NCBI RefSeq assembly: GCF_900215335.1
Contig: NZ_OCMT01000002.1
Location: 992,001-1,056,000 of the forward strand
DNA: 64,000 bases
From: Pedobacter xixiisoli
GTDB taxonomy: Bacteria > Bacteroidota > Bacteroidia > Sphingobacteriales > Sphingobacteriaceae
Direction: 5' to 3'
The stretch's first letter is position 1, and each line of letters opens with the position of its first letter. The notes beneath the pieces are model-generated. The model was not told where the DNA came from. It did no database searches and saw only the letters and a list, made by a program, of their open reading frames with translations. The translations under genes were made by a program, and so were the position numbers. Below, piece by piece: positions 42,822 through 54,598 of the stretch.

Positions 42822-43076
42822 ATGCTAATTGCATCAGTATCCGATTTTAGGAAAGACATTAAGGCTTACCTTGATAAGGTGGCTAAAAATTTCGAGACAT
42901 TGATTATCAATAGAGGTAAAGACTCTGGCATTGTCATCATGTCTTTAGAAGAGTATAATTCGCTTATGGCTACCAATTATGAATTGTCTTCCCGTAAAAA
43001 CGAACAAAGGCTTGATAGCTCCATAGATAAGCTAAAAAACAAAACTACACTTACTAAAGAGCTAATTGAAGGTTAG
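42822..43076 (+). CDS. yefM: Phd/YefM-family antitoxin
   Basis: 84 residues from the ATG at 42822. The frame continues upstream to 42777 but that part overlaps the promoter and operator. The N-terminal DNA-binding domain (MLIASVSDFRKDIKAYLDKV, LIINRG, IVIMSLEEYNSL) is the Phd/YefM fold; the C-terminus is a helical toxin-neutralising tail (KLKNKTTLTKELIEG). The next gene begins directly after its stop, so toxin and antitoxin are coupled. Confidence 0.92.
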   Translation: MLIASVSDFRKDIKAYLDKVAKNFETLIINRGKDSGIVIMSLEEYNSLMATNYELSSRKNEQRLDSSIDKLKNKTTLTKELIEG

Positions 43077-43334
43077 ATGAAGTACGTTTTCACTGATGAA
43101 TCTTGGGAGGATTATCTTTATTGGCAGCAAACCGATAAAAAGAAGCTCAAAAAAGTCAATGAACTCATTAAAGATATTTCTCGTCATCCTTTTGAAGGAA
43201 TAGGTAAACCGGAACCCTTAAAACATAAGTATAGTGGGTTTTGGTCGAGAAGAATTGATGACGAACATCGACTGATTTACAGAGTTGTAGACGATGAAAT
43301 ACAGATTGCAAAATGTAGGTACCATTACGACTGA
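43077..43334 (+). CDS. yoeB: Txe/YoeB-family mRNA interferase toxin
   Basis: 85 residues. Catalytic residues of YoeB are in the exact positions: E46, R65, H83 and Y84 (KPEPLKH, EHRLIYR, RYHYD). RelE-fold ribosome-dependent endoribonuclease that cleaves mRNA when the antitoxin is lost. The gene starts the base after the antitoxin stop. Intact and not truncated. Confidence 0.95.
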   Translation: MKYVFTDESWEDYLYWQQTDKKKLKKVNELIKDISRHPFEGIGKPEPLKHKYSGFWSRRIDDEHRLIYRVVDDEIQIAKCRYHYD

Positions 43335-43349
43335 GAAATTCACTATGTT

Positions 43350-44012
43350 ATGAAAAACCCTATTCTATTCACCCTTTTTTATTGCATTTCAATTTTATCA
43401 TTTGCCCAAGAAATTAAAATTGTAGACAAGCCAATTACCTACGATTCAAACAGAGTTCGTTTATCTCTGCAGTACCTTAAAGAAAGACACGGGATCATCC
43501 AAAACACGCCCACTATACAGCCCAAAATAATTGTATTACATTGGACTGCTGCCAAAACCTTTTCTTCTACTTTTAATGCTTTTAACCCTGCTAAACTCCC
43601 AAACGGAGATAGAAAAGATATCGCCATAGTCAGCAGTTTAAATACATCGTCACAGTTTATGGTTGATAGAGATGGTACCATCTACCGATTAATGCCAGAG
43701 AATTATTTTGCTCGTCATGTAATTGGACTGAACTATTGTGCCATAGGTGTAGAAAATGTGGGCAGTGCCGATTTTCCATTAACAGACGCACAACTAAAAG
43801 CCAATATCGAATTAGTAAAATACTTAAGCAAAAAATACAATATCGAATATTTGATTGGTCATTACGAATACACCAAGTTTAAAAATACATCACTCTGGAA
43901 AGAAACCAATCCAAAATACCAGACTGGAAAAAATGACCCTGGAGCAGACTTTATGTTAAAAGTTAGAAATGATGTTAAAGAACTAAACCTAAAGGGAGTA
44001 CCTACAAAATAG
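43350..44012 (+). CDS. N-acetylmuramoyl-L-alanine amidase (Amidase_2)
   Basis: 220 residues with a signal peptide (MKNPILFTLFYCISILSFA/Q). Zinc ligands of the amidase-2/PGRP fold: His in VLHWTA, His in ARHVIG and Asp in KNDPG. It cleaves the bond between N-acetylmuramic acid and L-Ala of murein in the periplasm. It follows yoeB by 15 nt; it may be cotranscribed although functionally separate. Length fits a single-domain amidase. Confidence 0.9.
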   Translation: MKNPILFTLFYCISILSFAQEIKIVDKPITYDSNRVRLSLQYLKERHGIIQNTPTIQPKIIVLHWTAAKTFSSTFNAFNPAKLPNGDRKDIAIVSSLNTSSQFMVDRDGTIYRLMPENYFARHVIGLNYCAIGVENVGSADFPLTDAQLKANIELVKYLSKKYNIEYLIGHYEYTKFKNTSLWKETNPKYQTGKNDPGADFMLKVRNDVKELNLKGVPTK

Positions 44013-44069
44013 CCTATTTTTTTCTTCTTTCTAAATTTCATTAACTTTAATTAATCAAACAAAGTAAAT

Positions 44070-44624
44070 ATGAAATTTTTAAGAATCTTTTTAGGGATAA
44101 TCGTCGTACTTATCGCCATTATCTTAATTGGAAGCCTATTTCTTCCTAACACTTACTCGGTACGCAGGTCTACCAATATTGCAGCATCTGATACCACAGT
44201 TTACAAAAACATTGCTGATTTTAACAGCTTCAAGCAATGGAACCCATGGTACAAAATGGAACCGACTGCAAAAACTACAATTAGCGGAACACCAGAACAA
44301 CCTGGACATTTATACGAATGGGTTGGCAAAGAAACTGGCTCTGGTCAAATGAAAATTACTTCAGTTAAACCCTTAGAGGAAGTTAAGATAGAATTAAAGT
44401 TCATTAAGCCATTTGAAAGTTTAGCAAACACTCAATTCAACGTAGCTAAAGAAGCTGATTCTACCAAAATAACTTGGACAATGAGTGGCGAAAACAATAT
44501 CATGAGCAAATGGATGTGCCTAATTATGGGGGGTATGGATTCGATGATTGGAAAAGACTTTGAAGATGGATTAATCTCTCAAAGAAAAATCGGAAAAGAA
44601 ATAAGCCTATTGAAACAGTCCTAA
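44070..44624 (+). CDS. SRPBCC (polyketide cyclase/START-like) protein with N-terminal anchor
   Basis: 184 residues. An N-terminal membrane segment (FLGIIVVLIAIILIGSLFL), then an SRPBCC ligand-binding fold with the VRRSTNIAASDTTVYKNIADFNSF, WNPWYKME and WTMSGENN segments. Proteins of this family bind hydrophobic ligands; no ligand is implied here. Its stop codon lies inside a terminator hairpin. Confidence 0.85.
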   Translation: MKFLRIFLGIIVVLIAIILIGSLFLPNTYSVRRSTNIAASDTTVYKNIADFNSFKQWNPWYKMEPTAKTTISGTPEQPGHLYEWVGKETGSGQMKITSVKPLEEVKIELKFIKPFESLANTQFNVAKEADSTKITWTMSGENNIMSKWMCLIMGGMDSMIGKDFEDGLISQRKIGKEISLLKQS

Positions 44625-44643
44625 ATTAAAATTTAGGACTGTT
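44614..44643 (+). terminator. Terminator hairpin at the end of the SRPBCC gene
   Basis: Perfect 13-bp stem AACAGTCCTAAAT / ATTTAGGACTGTT, loop TAAA; the stop codon is inside the left arm. The T tract is weak (CTATTTC), so termination may be partial. Confidence 0.7.
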
Positions 44644-44713
44644 CTATTTCAGATATTCCAAACAAAAGCTTTTGTCTGTTGTTCGTTAAAAAACAGTAAA
44701 AATTATGCTGATA

Positions 44714-44745
44714 AGTAGATAATATTTTTTTATCTGCTTTTTTTT
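44714..44745 (+). terminator. Second terminator before the response regulator
   Basis: AGTAGATAA / TTATCTGCT stem (one G-U in RNA) followed by eight T. Confidence 0.8.
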
Positions 44746-44762
44746 AAACTATTTGCCTCTTG

Positions 44763-45440
44763 ATGAATTTACTATTAGTTGAAGATGAACCTAATGTGGT
44801 TTCGGTAGTCGTAAGAGGTCTTTCTGCAGAAGGATTTAATGTAAGTGTTGCACCCGACGGTACCACTGGCGAAAAAATGGCCTTGGCTAACAACTTCGAC
44901 CTTATCATTCTAGATATTATGCTACCAGGCATTAATGGTTTAGAGCTTTGCAAAATCATCAAGAAAGAGAAACCAAATGTGCCAATTATTATGCTTACTG
45001 CATTAGGTACGACTGAAAATGTTGTTAATGGCCTAGATAACGGTGCCGACGACTACTTAATTAAACCGTTCAAATTTGCCGAATTGTTTGCCCGTATCAG
45101 GATGCTGCTAAGGCGTTACAATGGTTCGGTTAATCCCGATCAAATCATCAACATTGGTAGTTTACAGATTAACCTTACGGCAAAAAGCGTAAAGCGAGAC
45201 AGCAATGAAATTACCCTAACAGCTACCGAATATCGCTTGTTAGAATTTATGGCAAAAAATAAAGCTAAAATTCTCTCGAGAATTGATATTTTAGAGAACG
45301 TATGGGACATCGATTTTAATTTGGGCACCAACGTAGTAGATGTTTATGTAAATTATCTACGTAAAAAAATAGACAAAAATAACGACCAAAAACTGATACA
45401 TACCGCTGTTGGCTTAGGCTATGTATTAAAAGAATCCTAA
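44763..45440 (+). CDS. OmpR/PhoB-family response regulator
   Basis: 225 residues from ATG 44763 (a TTG at 44760 would add one residue only). Receiver domain with phospho-acceptor D51 (LIILDIMLPG), the Thr (MLTALGT) and Lys (YLIKPF) switch residues, then a winged-helix DNA-binding domain (LTATEYRLLEFMAKN, VVDVYVNYLRKKID, GLGYVL). It overlaps the sensor kinase gene by 1 nt, so the pair is one unit. It probably regulates envelope or stress genes; neighbours downstream are a Usp-like and a bestrophin gene. Confidence 0.96.
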   Translation: MNLLLVEDEPNVVSVVVRGLSAEGFNVSVAPDGTTGEKMALANNFDLIILDIMLPGINGLELCKIIKKEKPNVPIIMLTALGTTENVVNGLDNGADDYLIKPFKFAELFARIRMLLRRYNGSVNPDQIINIGSLQINLTAKSVKRDSNEITLTATEYRLLEFMAKNKAKILSRIDILENVWDIDFNLGTNVVDVYVNYLRKKIDKNNDQKLIHTAVGLGYVLKES

Positions 45441-46813
45441 TGCAGTTAGCTAAAAAAATCACGCTCCTTTTTGCCATCCTTTCAGCAGTTATTATTTCAT
45501 TGCTTAGTGGTTTTGTATGGTATTTTTCAAATGAATTTGCCTTTGAAGACTTTTACAAGCGTTTAGAGGCGAGGGTTAACATCGCAGCACAAATTAAACT
45601 TGTTAAGGATGAAAACAACGACGTTTATTCGAAAATGCGTAGTCAATATCTGGAAAGACTACCATCTGAAAAAGAATACGTAATCAAAGCCGATACAAAC
45701 ACTCACCCTACCATACAAACTGACGATGTTTTACCTAAAAGCTTCTTTTCTAAAATAAACGAGGGAAAAACGGCTCGCTATCGAAAAGAAAATCACTTTT
45801 ATGCTGGAAAATATTTTGAGATTGGCAACCAAGGTTATATTGTAATTATTGCCGCAAATGACCCCTTTGGTTTTAGGGAGTTAAAAGATTTGCAGAAAAT
45901 TCTAATCGCTGGTTTCTTCCTATCCGTCCTTTTATCTTTTATAGTGGGTTGGAAGTTCTCTAACTACACACTTGTTCCGCTTCGTAATATTATTAAAAGT
46001 ATGAAGAAGATTAAAGCGGAAAACCTTCACTTACGCTTAGATGTGAAGAGTTATGGTGGGGATGAAATGTCGGAATTGGCACAAACATTCAACAATATGC
46101 TGAACAGACTGGAGACTGCTTTCGAAACGCAGAACAATTTCATCAGCAATGCTTCGCATGAGCTGAGAACTCCTTTAACCATTATCAGTGGAGAGGTTGA
46201 ATTGGCTACCAATGCAGAAATGGGCTCTAAGGACCACTTAGCTGCACTAGATAAAATCAAAAGTGAAGCCGACAGGTTAGAGCATATATTAACCAGCCTT
46301 TTAGGTTTGGCGCAATCTGGCTTCAATGGAAAAGTTCAACCCCGTGAGTCGGTTAGGATCGACGAACTGTTGTGGGAAATTACCGATGCCGTAGTTCAGG
46401 TTCATCCAGAAAGTAAAATAGCATTAGATTTAAATGAACTTCCTGAAGACGAAGCGACGGTAACGCTAAAAGCAAATAAGAACTTATTGAAATTAGCACT
46501 TACTAATATCGTGAGTAACGCCTGTAAATATTCGGATTTTAAACCAGTAAGTGTTAAATTAGAAAGTAACGGTTCTTTACTTTCCATTGCAGTAACAGAC
46601 CAAGGTATTGGAATTCCACAAGATGACATCCAGCACATTTTTGAACCATTTTTCAGAGCTTCTAATACTTCTAACTTTAAAGGTTACGGTGTTGGTTTGC
46701 CTTTGTCGTTGAACATCATCAGGTTACACCGTGGAAGCATCGGCATTAAAACCCAAGAAGGCTTCGGAACGGAGATTAAAGTAATGTTGCCAGTTAACTC
46801 CGAGCTACCATAG
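45440..46813 (+). CDS. Sensor histidine kinase (HAMP-HisKA-HATPase)
   Basis: 457 residues. Two membrane helices (9-29, 154-171) enclose a ~120-residue periplasmic sensor domain; then HAMP (about 172-225), HisKA with phospho-His240 (SNASHELRTPL), and HATPase_c with NIVSNACKYSD (N-box), DQGIGIP and GVGLPLSL. It autophosphorylates and passes phosphate to the adjacent regulator. The layout is that of Cus-like heavy-metal or envelope sensors; the signal cannot be read from the sequence. Confidence 0.96.
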   Translation: MQLAKKITLLFAILSAVIISLLSGFVWYFSNEFAFEDFYKRLEARVNIAAQIKLVKDENNDVYSKMRSQYLERLPSEKEYVIKADTNTHPTIQTDDVLPKSFFSKINEGKTARYRKENHFYAGKYFEIGNQGYIVIIAANDPFGFRELKDLQKILIAGFFLSVLLSFIVGWKFSNYTLVPLRNIIKSMKKIKAENLHLRLDVKSYGGDEMSELAQTFNNMLNRLETAFETQNNFISNASHELRTPLTIISGEVELATNAEMGSKDHLAALDKIKSEADRLEHILTSLLGLAQSGFNGKVQPRESVRIDELLWEITDAVVQVHPESKIALDLNELPEDEATVTLKANKNLLKLALTNIVSNACKYSDFKPVSVKLESNGSLLSIAVTDQGIGIPQDDIQHIFEPFFRASNTSNFKGYGVGLPLSLNIIRLHRGSIGIKTQEGFGTEIKVMLPVNSELP

Positions 46814-46942
46814 CGCTCAAATACGCATCAACGCAATTATTTGAAATTCTAATGTCATTCTAATCTCGTTCTTAAGCGGCTATAATTTCCTCGCCCTAAA
46901 CTTGTATTAAATATTTATTTAAACATTTAAACAATAAGGGTT

Positions 46943-47443
46943 ATGAAAAGAATATTAGTTCCAACGGATTTTAATGTAGAAAGCACCAAAATAATTGACG
47001 CTATTGCACTACACCAAGGTTTAGAAGAAGTAACCATTATCTTTTTACATGCTTTCAAACTATCTGATTCTATTACCGACATGTTAATGTTGAGCAGAAG
47101 AAGCAGAGATTACGAAAACATCAGCGATGATTTCAATAAAAAAATAGATGCCTATACCAACAAATATCAGAACAAGGTAAAAGGTATTGGTGTAGAATAT
47201 TTCTATGGAAGTACAGCTGTTGCTTTCAGAAATTTATTAGAAGGTTTACAGATAGACATGATTGTTTATCCGAAGAACTACAACTTCAAACCTATCAACA
47301 AATATAGTATCGACCCTAAATACTTAACTGCTCGCAGCGGTTGTGAAGTTTTAGAATTAGATACTGAAGTGATTGCTAATGAGCAAGAACTTTTCGATAC
47401 CAAAATTCAATCCACAGAGGTTGAAAAAAAGGTGTCTGCCTAA
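46943..47443 (+). CDS. Universal stress protein (UspA)-like protein, degenerate
   Basis: 166 residues. The start MKRILVPTDFNVESTKIIDA is a Usp opening, but the ATP-binding G-2x-G-9x-G-S/T pattern expected near the C-terminus is absent. Instead a long C-terminal stretch is charged (STEVEKKVSA). It lies between the two-component system and the bestrophin gene, 32 nt upstream of the latter, so these two are likely one operon controlled by the adjacent regulator, which is inference. Confidence 0.75.
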   Translation: MKRILVPTDFNVESTKIIDAIALHQGLEEVTIIFLHAFKLSDSITDMLMLSRRSRDYENISDDFNKKIDAYTNKYQNKVKGIGVEYFYGSTAVAFRNLLEGLQIDMIVYPKNYNFKPINKYSIDPKYLTARSGCEVLELDTEVIANEQELFDTKIQSTEVEKKVSA

Positions 47444-47475
47444 TCAACAGTTTAACAAATTAAATCCCCAATATC

Positions 47476-48402
47476 ATGCTATTAAGAAATAACATACCGA
47501 TTACGTACATCTTTGGGAAGATTAAAAAAGAGCTACTTTATGTTGTCTTATATTCAATTGGAGTAGTTATATTATATCAGAATTTTCATTTTACCCGTAT
47601 ATCTATTCCTATTGCAGTTCCCGCTTTATTAGGTACGATTATATCATTGCTATTAGCTTTTAGGTCTAATCAGGCATACGACAGGTGGTGGGAAGCAAGA
47701 ATATTATGGGGTGCTATTGTAAATGATTCCCGTTCTTTATCTAGGCAAATCCTCTCTTTTGTAGACAGTCCTTATGCAACAGAAGAAGTCAGTGCTTTTA
47801 AAAACAAATTTGTAAAAAGACAAATTGCTTGGTGTTACGCTTTAAGCCAATCATTGCGAGGCTTCAATTCTTCTAAAGGATTAGAGCGTTACCTAGACAG
47901 CAAAGAGCTTGCCTTTATCAAAACTAGAAACAATGTTACCGTTGCTTTATTAGAATTACATGCAATGGATCTAAAAAGAGCATTGCAAGAAGGTTGGATT
48001 AACAAATACCAGCAAATTGAGCTAGACAAGACACTGAATGCACTTTGTAATCACATGGGTGGATGCGAACGTATCAAGAAAACAATTTTTCCAGTTACTT
48101 ACAGTACCTACATCCATATGTCTATCATTTTATTCATTATGATGCTTCCTTTTGGCCTCATAGAATATTTTGGACTGATGGAGGTTCCAGTGGTAATTTC
48201 TATCTCGGTATTCTTCTTACTAGTAGAAAAGATGGCAGTACATTTACAGGATCCTTTTGAGAATAAACCGACTGACACACCTACCACTACCATTTGCAGA
48301 ACGATTGAAAAAGATTTGTATCAAATGCTAGATGATGACAATCTTTTCGAAGATAAAGCTCACGTAGATATGGCACCTGTAGGCTCATACTACATACTAT
48401 AA
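47476..48402 (+). CDS. Bestrophin-family anion channel protein
   Basis: 308 residues with four membrane segments and the bestrophin hallmark SLLLAFRSNQAYDRWWEARILWGAIVNDSR, then MIMMLPFGLIEYFG and the DPFENKP motif. Bacterial bestrophins form pentameric channels in the inner membrane. It is directly downstream of the Usp-like gene. Followed by a terminator at 48435-48473. Confidence 0.93.
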   Translation: MLLRNNIPITYIFGKIKKELLYVVLYSIGVVILYQNFHFTRISIPIAVPALLGTIISLLLAFRSNQAYDRWWEARILWGAIVNDSRSLSRQILSFVDSPYATEEVSAFKNKFVKRQIAWCYALSQSLRGFNSSKGLERYLDSKELAFIKTRNNVTVALLELHAMDLKRALQEGWINKYQQIELDKTLNALCNHMGGCERIKKTIFPVTYSTYIHMSIILFIMMLPFGLIEYFGLMEVPVVISISVFFLLVEKMAVHLQDPFENKPTDTPTTTICRTIEKDLYQMLDDDNLFEDKAHVDMAPVGSYYIL

Positions 48403-48434
48403 GAAATTTCTAAGTGTTGTTTTTGATTACAACG

Positions 48435-48473
48435 AACCCTCCACTGCTTAATGCGGGGAGGGTTTATTTTTTC
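48435..48473 (+). terminator. Terminator after the bestrophin gene
   Basis: AACCCTCC / GGAGGGTT stem with a 14-nt loop, followed by a T-rich run. Confidence 0.85.
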
Positions 48474-48531
48474 AACCTGAGTTCGACTATTATCGTTTGA
48501 TTTGTAGTTATATAATATCGTTTTGATCTTA

Positions 48532-48582
48532 CTGACCCTGAAATAAATTCAGGATAAGGATGCATGGGCATTCGGTCATGCT
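48532..48582. repeat. Inverted-repeat intergenic element between bestrophin and gyrB
   Basis: CTGACCCTGAAATAAATTCAGG (left arm, about 48532-48553) and GTCATGCTGAATTTATTTTAC (right arm, 48575-48596) are near-complementary. Resembles the CCTGA/TCAGG palindromic repeats of Bacteroidota. No gene in this 318-nt gap. Confidence 0.5.
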
Positions 48583-48662
48583 GAATTTATTTTACTTCGT
48601 AGCTTTCCGCTTCACTACAGGTCAGCATCAGTCTTGCATGAAAGAAATGATTTTAAACCAAT

Positions 48663-48697
48663 AAAAAGCCCTCCGCTGTAATTCACAGGGAGGGCTT
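48663..48697 (-). terminator. Terminator after gyrB
   Basis: AAGCCCTCC-(G)-CTGT pairs with ACAG-GGAGGGCTT; the minus strand continues into TTTTTAT. Confidence 0.85.
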
Positions 48698-48720
48698 GAT
48701 TTTATAATTGCTTTTAAAGC

Positions 48721-50682
<1,962 letters not shown>

Positions 50683-50913
50683 TTATGTGAAAAATTAAGA
50701 ATCAAAAATACGCAATTTTTATGGATTTCAGGGTATTGTGGATAACTATTCGAGTGTTTTTTAGCCATTATTCTGAAGTACGCAATCGACAGTTAAAAGC
50801 TCCTCAATTAGCTTGTTAAATAGCTAGCCAACCATCTAAACTTCGAAGGTTTCAACATTTAAACCAAAGAATTGAATTTGATTTTTATATTTGTTAAAAT
50901 TTACAAAAACAGA

Positions 50914-51516
50914 ATGAGATTAAACACAGTAAAATTTAGTGGCTTGGCTACTGCAATTGCCATCGTTTCTATCATGAGCGCTTGCGGAAATAACGAAGCA
51001 AAAACAGAAGGAACAGCAGCAAAACCAGCTGTAACTACAGATGCAAATAAGGATAAAATCGTTTTCGTAGATTCGGATTCGCTTTTAAACCAATATGAGT
51101 ACTTCAAAGTACTTAAAACTAAAATGGAAGCCAAAGGAAAAGCTGCTGATGCAGACATGAAAGCTAAAGGACAAGCTTTCCAACGTGATATGCAACAATA
51201 CCAAGCGCAAGCACAAGGAATGACTGCTGAGCAAAGAGCTGCAACCGAAGAAAGATTGGGCCGTAAACAACAAGAATTACAAGCTTACCAACAAAATGCT
51301 GGCGCCGCTTTCCAAAACGAACAAGCTAAAGAGCAAGAAGCACTTTACAACAAAGTTGCTGATTATCTTAAAGTTTACGCTAAAGACAAAGGCTATAAAA
51401 TGGTGTTGAAATACCAAAAAGGCATGGGCGATATTCTTTTCGCTGACGCAAGTTTAGACGTAACTAGCGAAGTAATTAAAGGCTTAAACGAAGCTTATAC
51501 TAAAGAGAAGAAATAA
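50914..51516 (+). CDS. OmpH/Skp-like periplasmic chaperone with a lipobox
   Basis: 200 residues from ATG 50914; the frame continues upstream to 50872 but the -7 box TATATTTG at 50886-50893 lies there. The N-terminal MRLNTVKFSG...SIMSAC is a lipobox, so the protein is lipid-anchored, unlike soluble Skp. The long helical middle (KTKMEAKGKAADADMKAKGQ to QNEQAKEQEALYNK) is coiled-coil, then YLKVYAKDKGYKMVLKYQKG matches the OmpH C-terminal part. It would hold unfolded barrel proteins in the periplasm. Terminator at 51571-51600. Confidence 0.85.
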   Translation: MRLNTVKFSGLATAIAIVSIMSACGNNEAKTEGTAAKPAVTTDANKDKIVFVDSDSLLNQYEYFKVLKTKMEAKGKAADADMKAKGQAFQRDMQQYQAQAQGMTAEQRAATEERLGRKQQELQAYQQNAGAAFQNEQAKEQEALYNKVADYLKVYAKDKGYKMVLKYQKGMGDILFADASLDVTSEVIKGLNEAYTKEKK

Positions 51517-51570
51517 ATTCACAGCCCTTCCGTCATTTCGACCAGAGGGAGAAATCTAAAAAATAGTTTA

Positions 51571-51600
51571 AGGTCTCGCATTTTGCGGGACTTTTTTTTT
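51571..51600 (+). terminator. Terminator after the OmpH-like gene
   Basis: GTCTCGCA / TGCGGGAC stem (one G-U) with a TTT loop and nine T. Confidence 0.85.
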
Positions 51601-51609
51601 GCAATTTGT

Positions 51610-51705
51610 CGTCATTGCGAGGCACGACCGCGAAGCAGCTACGACGTAAATCAATCTTACAACTGTAGACAAGCAAATAAAACGCTTTAAGATTGCTTCG
51701 TATCT
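51610..51705. repeat. CGTCATTGCGAGGCACGA-type repeat
   Basis: CGTCATTGCGAGGCACGA is followed by AATCAATCTTA and then TAAGATTGCTTCGT; the closing CGCAATGACG arm is missing. The upstream half CGTCATTTCGACCAGAGGGAGAAATC at 51531-51556 is a fragment of R1. Confidence 0.5.
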
Positions 51706-51765
51706 CCATCCATTTGTAACATCTTCCAACTTTCACCGCTCTAACTTGTTGTAAACTCAACAACC

Positions 51766-52503
51766 ATGGACAGATATCAGCAGCAAATAGCACTAGAACT
51801 TGAGTTTTGGAAACTAGAAGTAATGAAGAAACCATCGTTGATGGGAAATATCGCTACTAAAGTCCAAGGAAAAATCAACAGCTATATTCCGCAAAAAGTT
51901 CATAATGCCATTACCGCTACTATTAAGCAGATGATCAAAGCAGTGCTCTTTGGATCGGAGATTACAAGTTCCGATATACCGCCTGCCGAGATGAGCTTGA
52001 TCCACAGAGAAGCACTAGTGAAGGCGAAAATTGACAGTTACTGCAAAACTGGCGCAGCAGAAGGCGGCATTACGGGAGCAGGCGGCTTCTTAATGAGCAT
52101 GGCTGATTTCCCGATTTTGATTGCTATTAAAATGAAACTACTTTACGAAATTGCAGCGCTTTATGGCTTTAATACCAGCGATTTTAGGGAACGCTTGTAC
52201 ATTTTACATATCTTTCAATTGGCCTTTTCTAGCAAGAAGGGCGGACAAAAAATTCTGTCACAAATGAAAAATTGGGATGAGAAACTTATTTTACTTCCAG
52301 AAAGTGGTGACCAGTTTGATTGGCAAACCTTTCAGCAAGAGTACCGTGATTATATTGACTTGGCAAAATTAGCGCAACTACTTCCTGTAGTTGGCGCTGC
52401 AGTTGGTGCTGTTGCCAATTATCAGCTCATCAAAAAACTGGGAAAAACCGCGATGATGAGCTACAGGATGAGGATTCTTGAATATGATGAGCTTATTCGA
52501 TAA
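51766..52503 (+). CDS. EcsC-family protein
   Basis: 245 residues. The EcsC motifs are present: GAAEGGITGAGGFLMSMADFPILIAIKMKLLYEIAALYGF and the helical C-terminus LLPVVGAAVGAVANYQLIKKLGKTAMMSYRMR. It has two hydrophobic stretches with glycine zippers (about 100-125 and 205-222), suggesting membrane association. EcsC proteins often accompany ABC exporters; here the neighbours are an OmpH-like gene and an ABC-F gene, so no role is fixed. Confidence 0.88.
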   Translation: MDRYQQQIALELEFWKLEVMKKPSLMGNIATKVQGKINSYIPQKVHNAITATIKQMIKAVLFGSEITSSDIPPAEMSLIHREALVKAKIDSYCKTGAAEGGITGAGGFLMSMADFPILIAIKMKLLYEIAALYGFNTSDFRERLYILHIFQLAFSSKKGGQKILSQMKNWDEKLILLPESGDQFDWQTFQQEYRDYIDLAKLAQLLPVVGAAVGAVANYQLIKKLGKTAMMSYRMRILEYDELIR

Positions 52504-52613
52504 TGTGATGATTTGAGAATAACGCATTGCTTAGTCAATTATGGTATTTTGGTGCAATGCCTTTGTTATTCAAACCCGATTGAAGCGGAAATACTTTTTG
52601 TTGCACTTACTTC

Positions 52614-52651
52614 AGACTTCGTAAGTTTTAAAACTTACGAAGTCTTTTTTT
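52614..52651 (+). terminator. Perfect 16-bp terminator hairpin after ecsC
   Basis: AGACTTCGTAAGTTTT / AAAACTTACGAAGTCT without any mismatch, followed by a T run. Arms are the inverted order of those in the terminator at 30631-30666. Confidence 0.92.
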
Positions 52652-52714
52652 CGCAACTACGTTCACAAAAAGATTACAGCGAAAAGCGGGGCTGCAGTTG
52701 CCTAAAAGTACTGA

Positions 52715-54427
<1,713 letters not shown>

Positions 54428-54436
54428 TACTTACTA

Positions 54437-54519
54437 TCGTCATTTCGACGAAGAATGATGAGAAATCTAATATGATACTTATAATAAGCTAGATTTCTCA
54501 CTACGTATCGAAATGACGA
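54437..54519. repeat. Palindromic repeat R1 (copy D)
   Basis: TCGTCATTTCGA (54437-54448) pairs with TCGAAATGACGA (54508-54519); inner arms GAGAAATCTA and TAGATTTCTC. Confidence 0.85.
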
Positions 54520-54531
54520 GAACGCATAAAA

Positions 54532-54563
54532 AAAATCCCTGAGAGAATTCTCTCAGGGATTTT
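54532..54563. terminator. Bidirectional terminator between the ABC-F and TonB-receptor genes
   Basis: A perfect palindrome centred at GAATTC: AAAATCCCTGAGAGAA / TTCTCTCAGGGATTTT, with A and T runs outside. Convergent genes. Confidence 0.9.
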
Positions 54564-54598
54564 TTGTTTTACAATAAGCCCCTCGTTGGGGAGGCGCC

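Noticed and set aside
43077..43334. YoeB toxin as decayed
   Set aside because: All four catalytic residues are in place and the antitoxin frame is intact.
51533..51835. 100-codon minus-strand frame between the OmpH-like and EcsC genes
   Set aside because: It crosses a terminator, R1 and the CGTCATTGCGAGG repeat and overlaps the start of ecsC; no homology can be seen.
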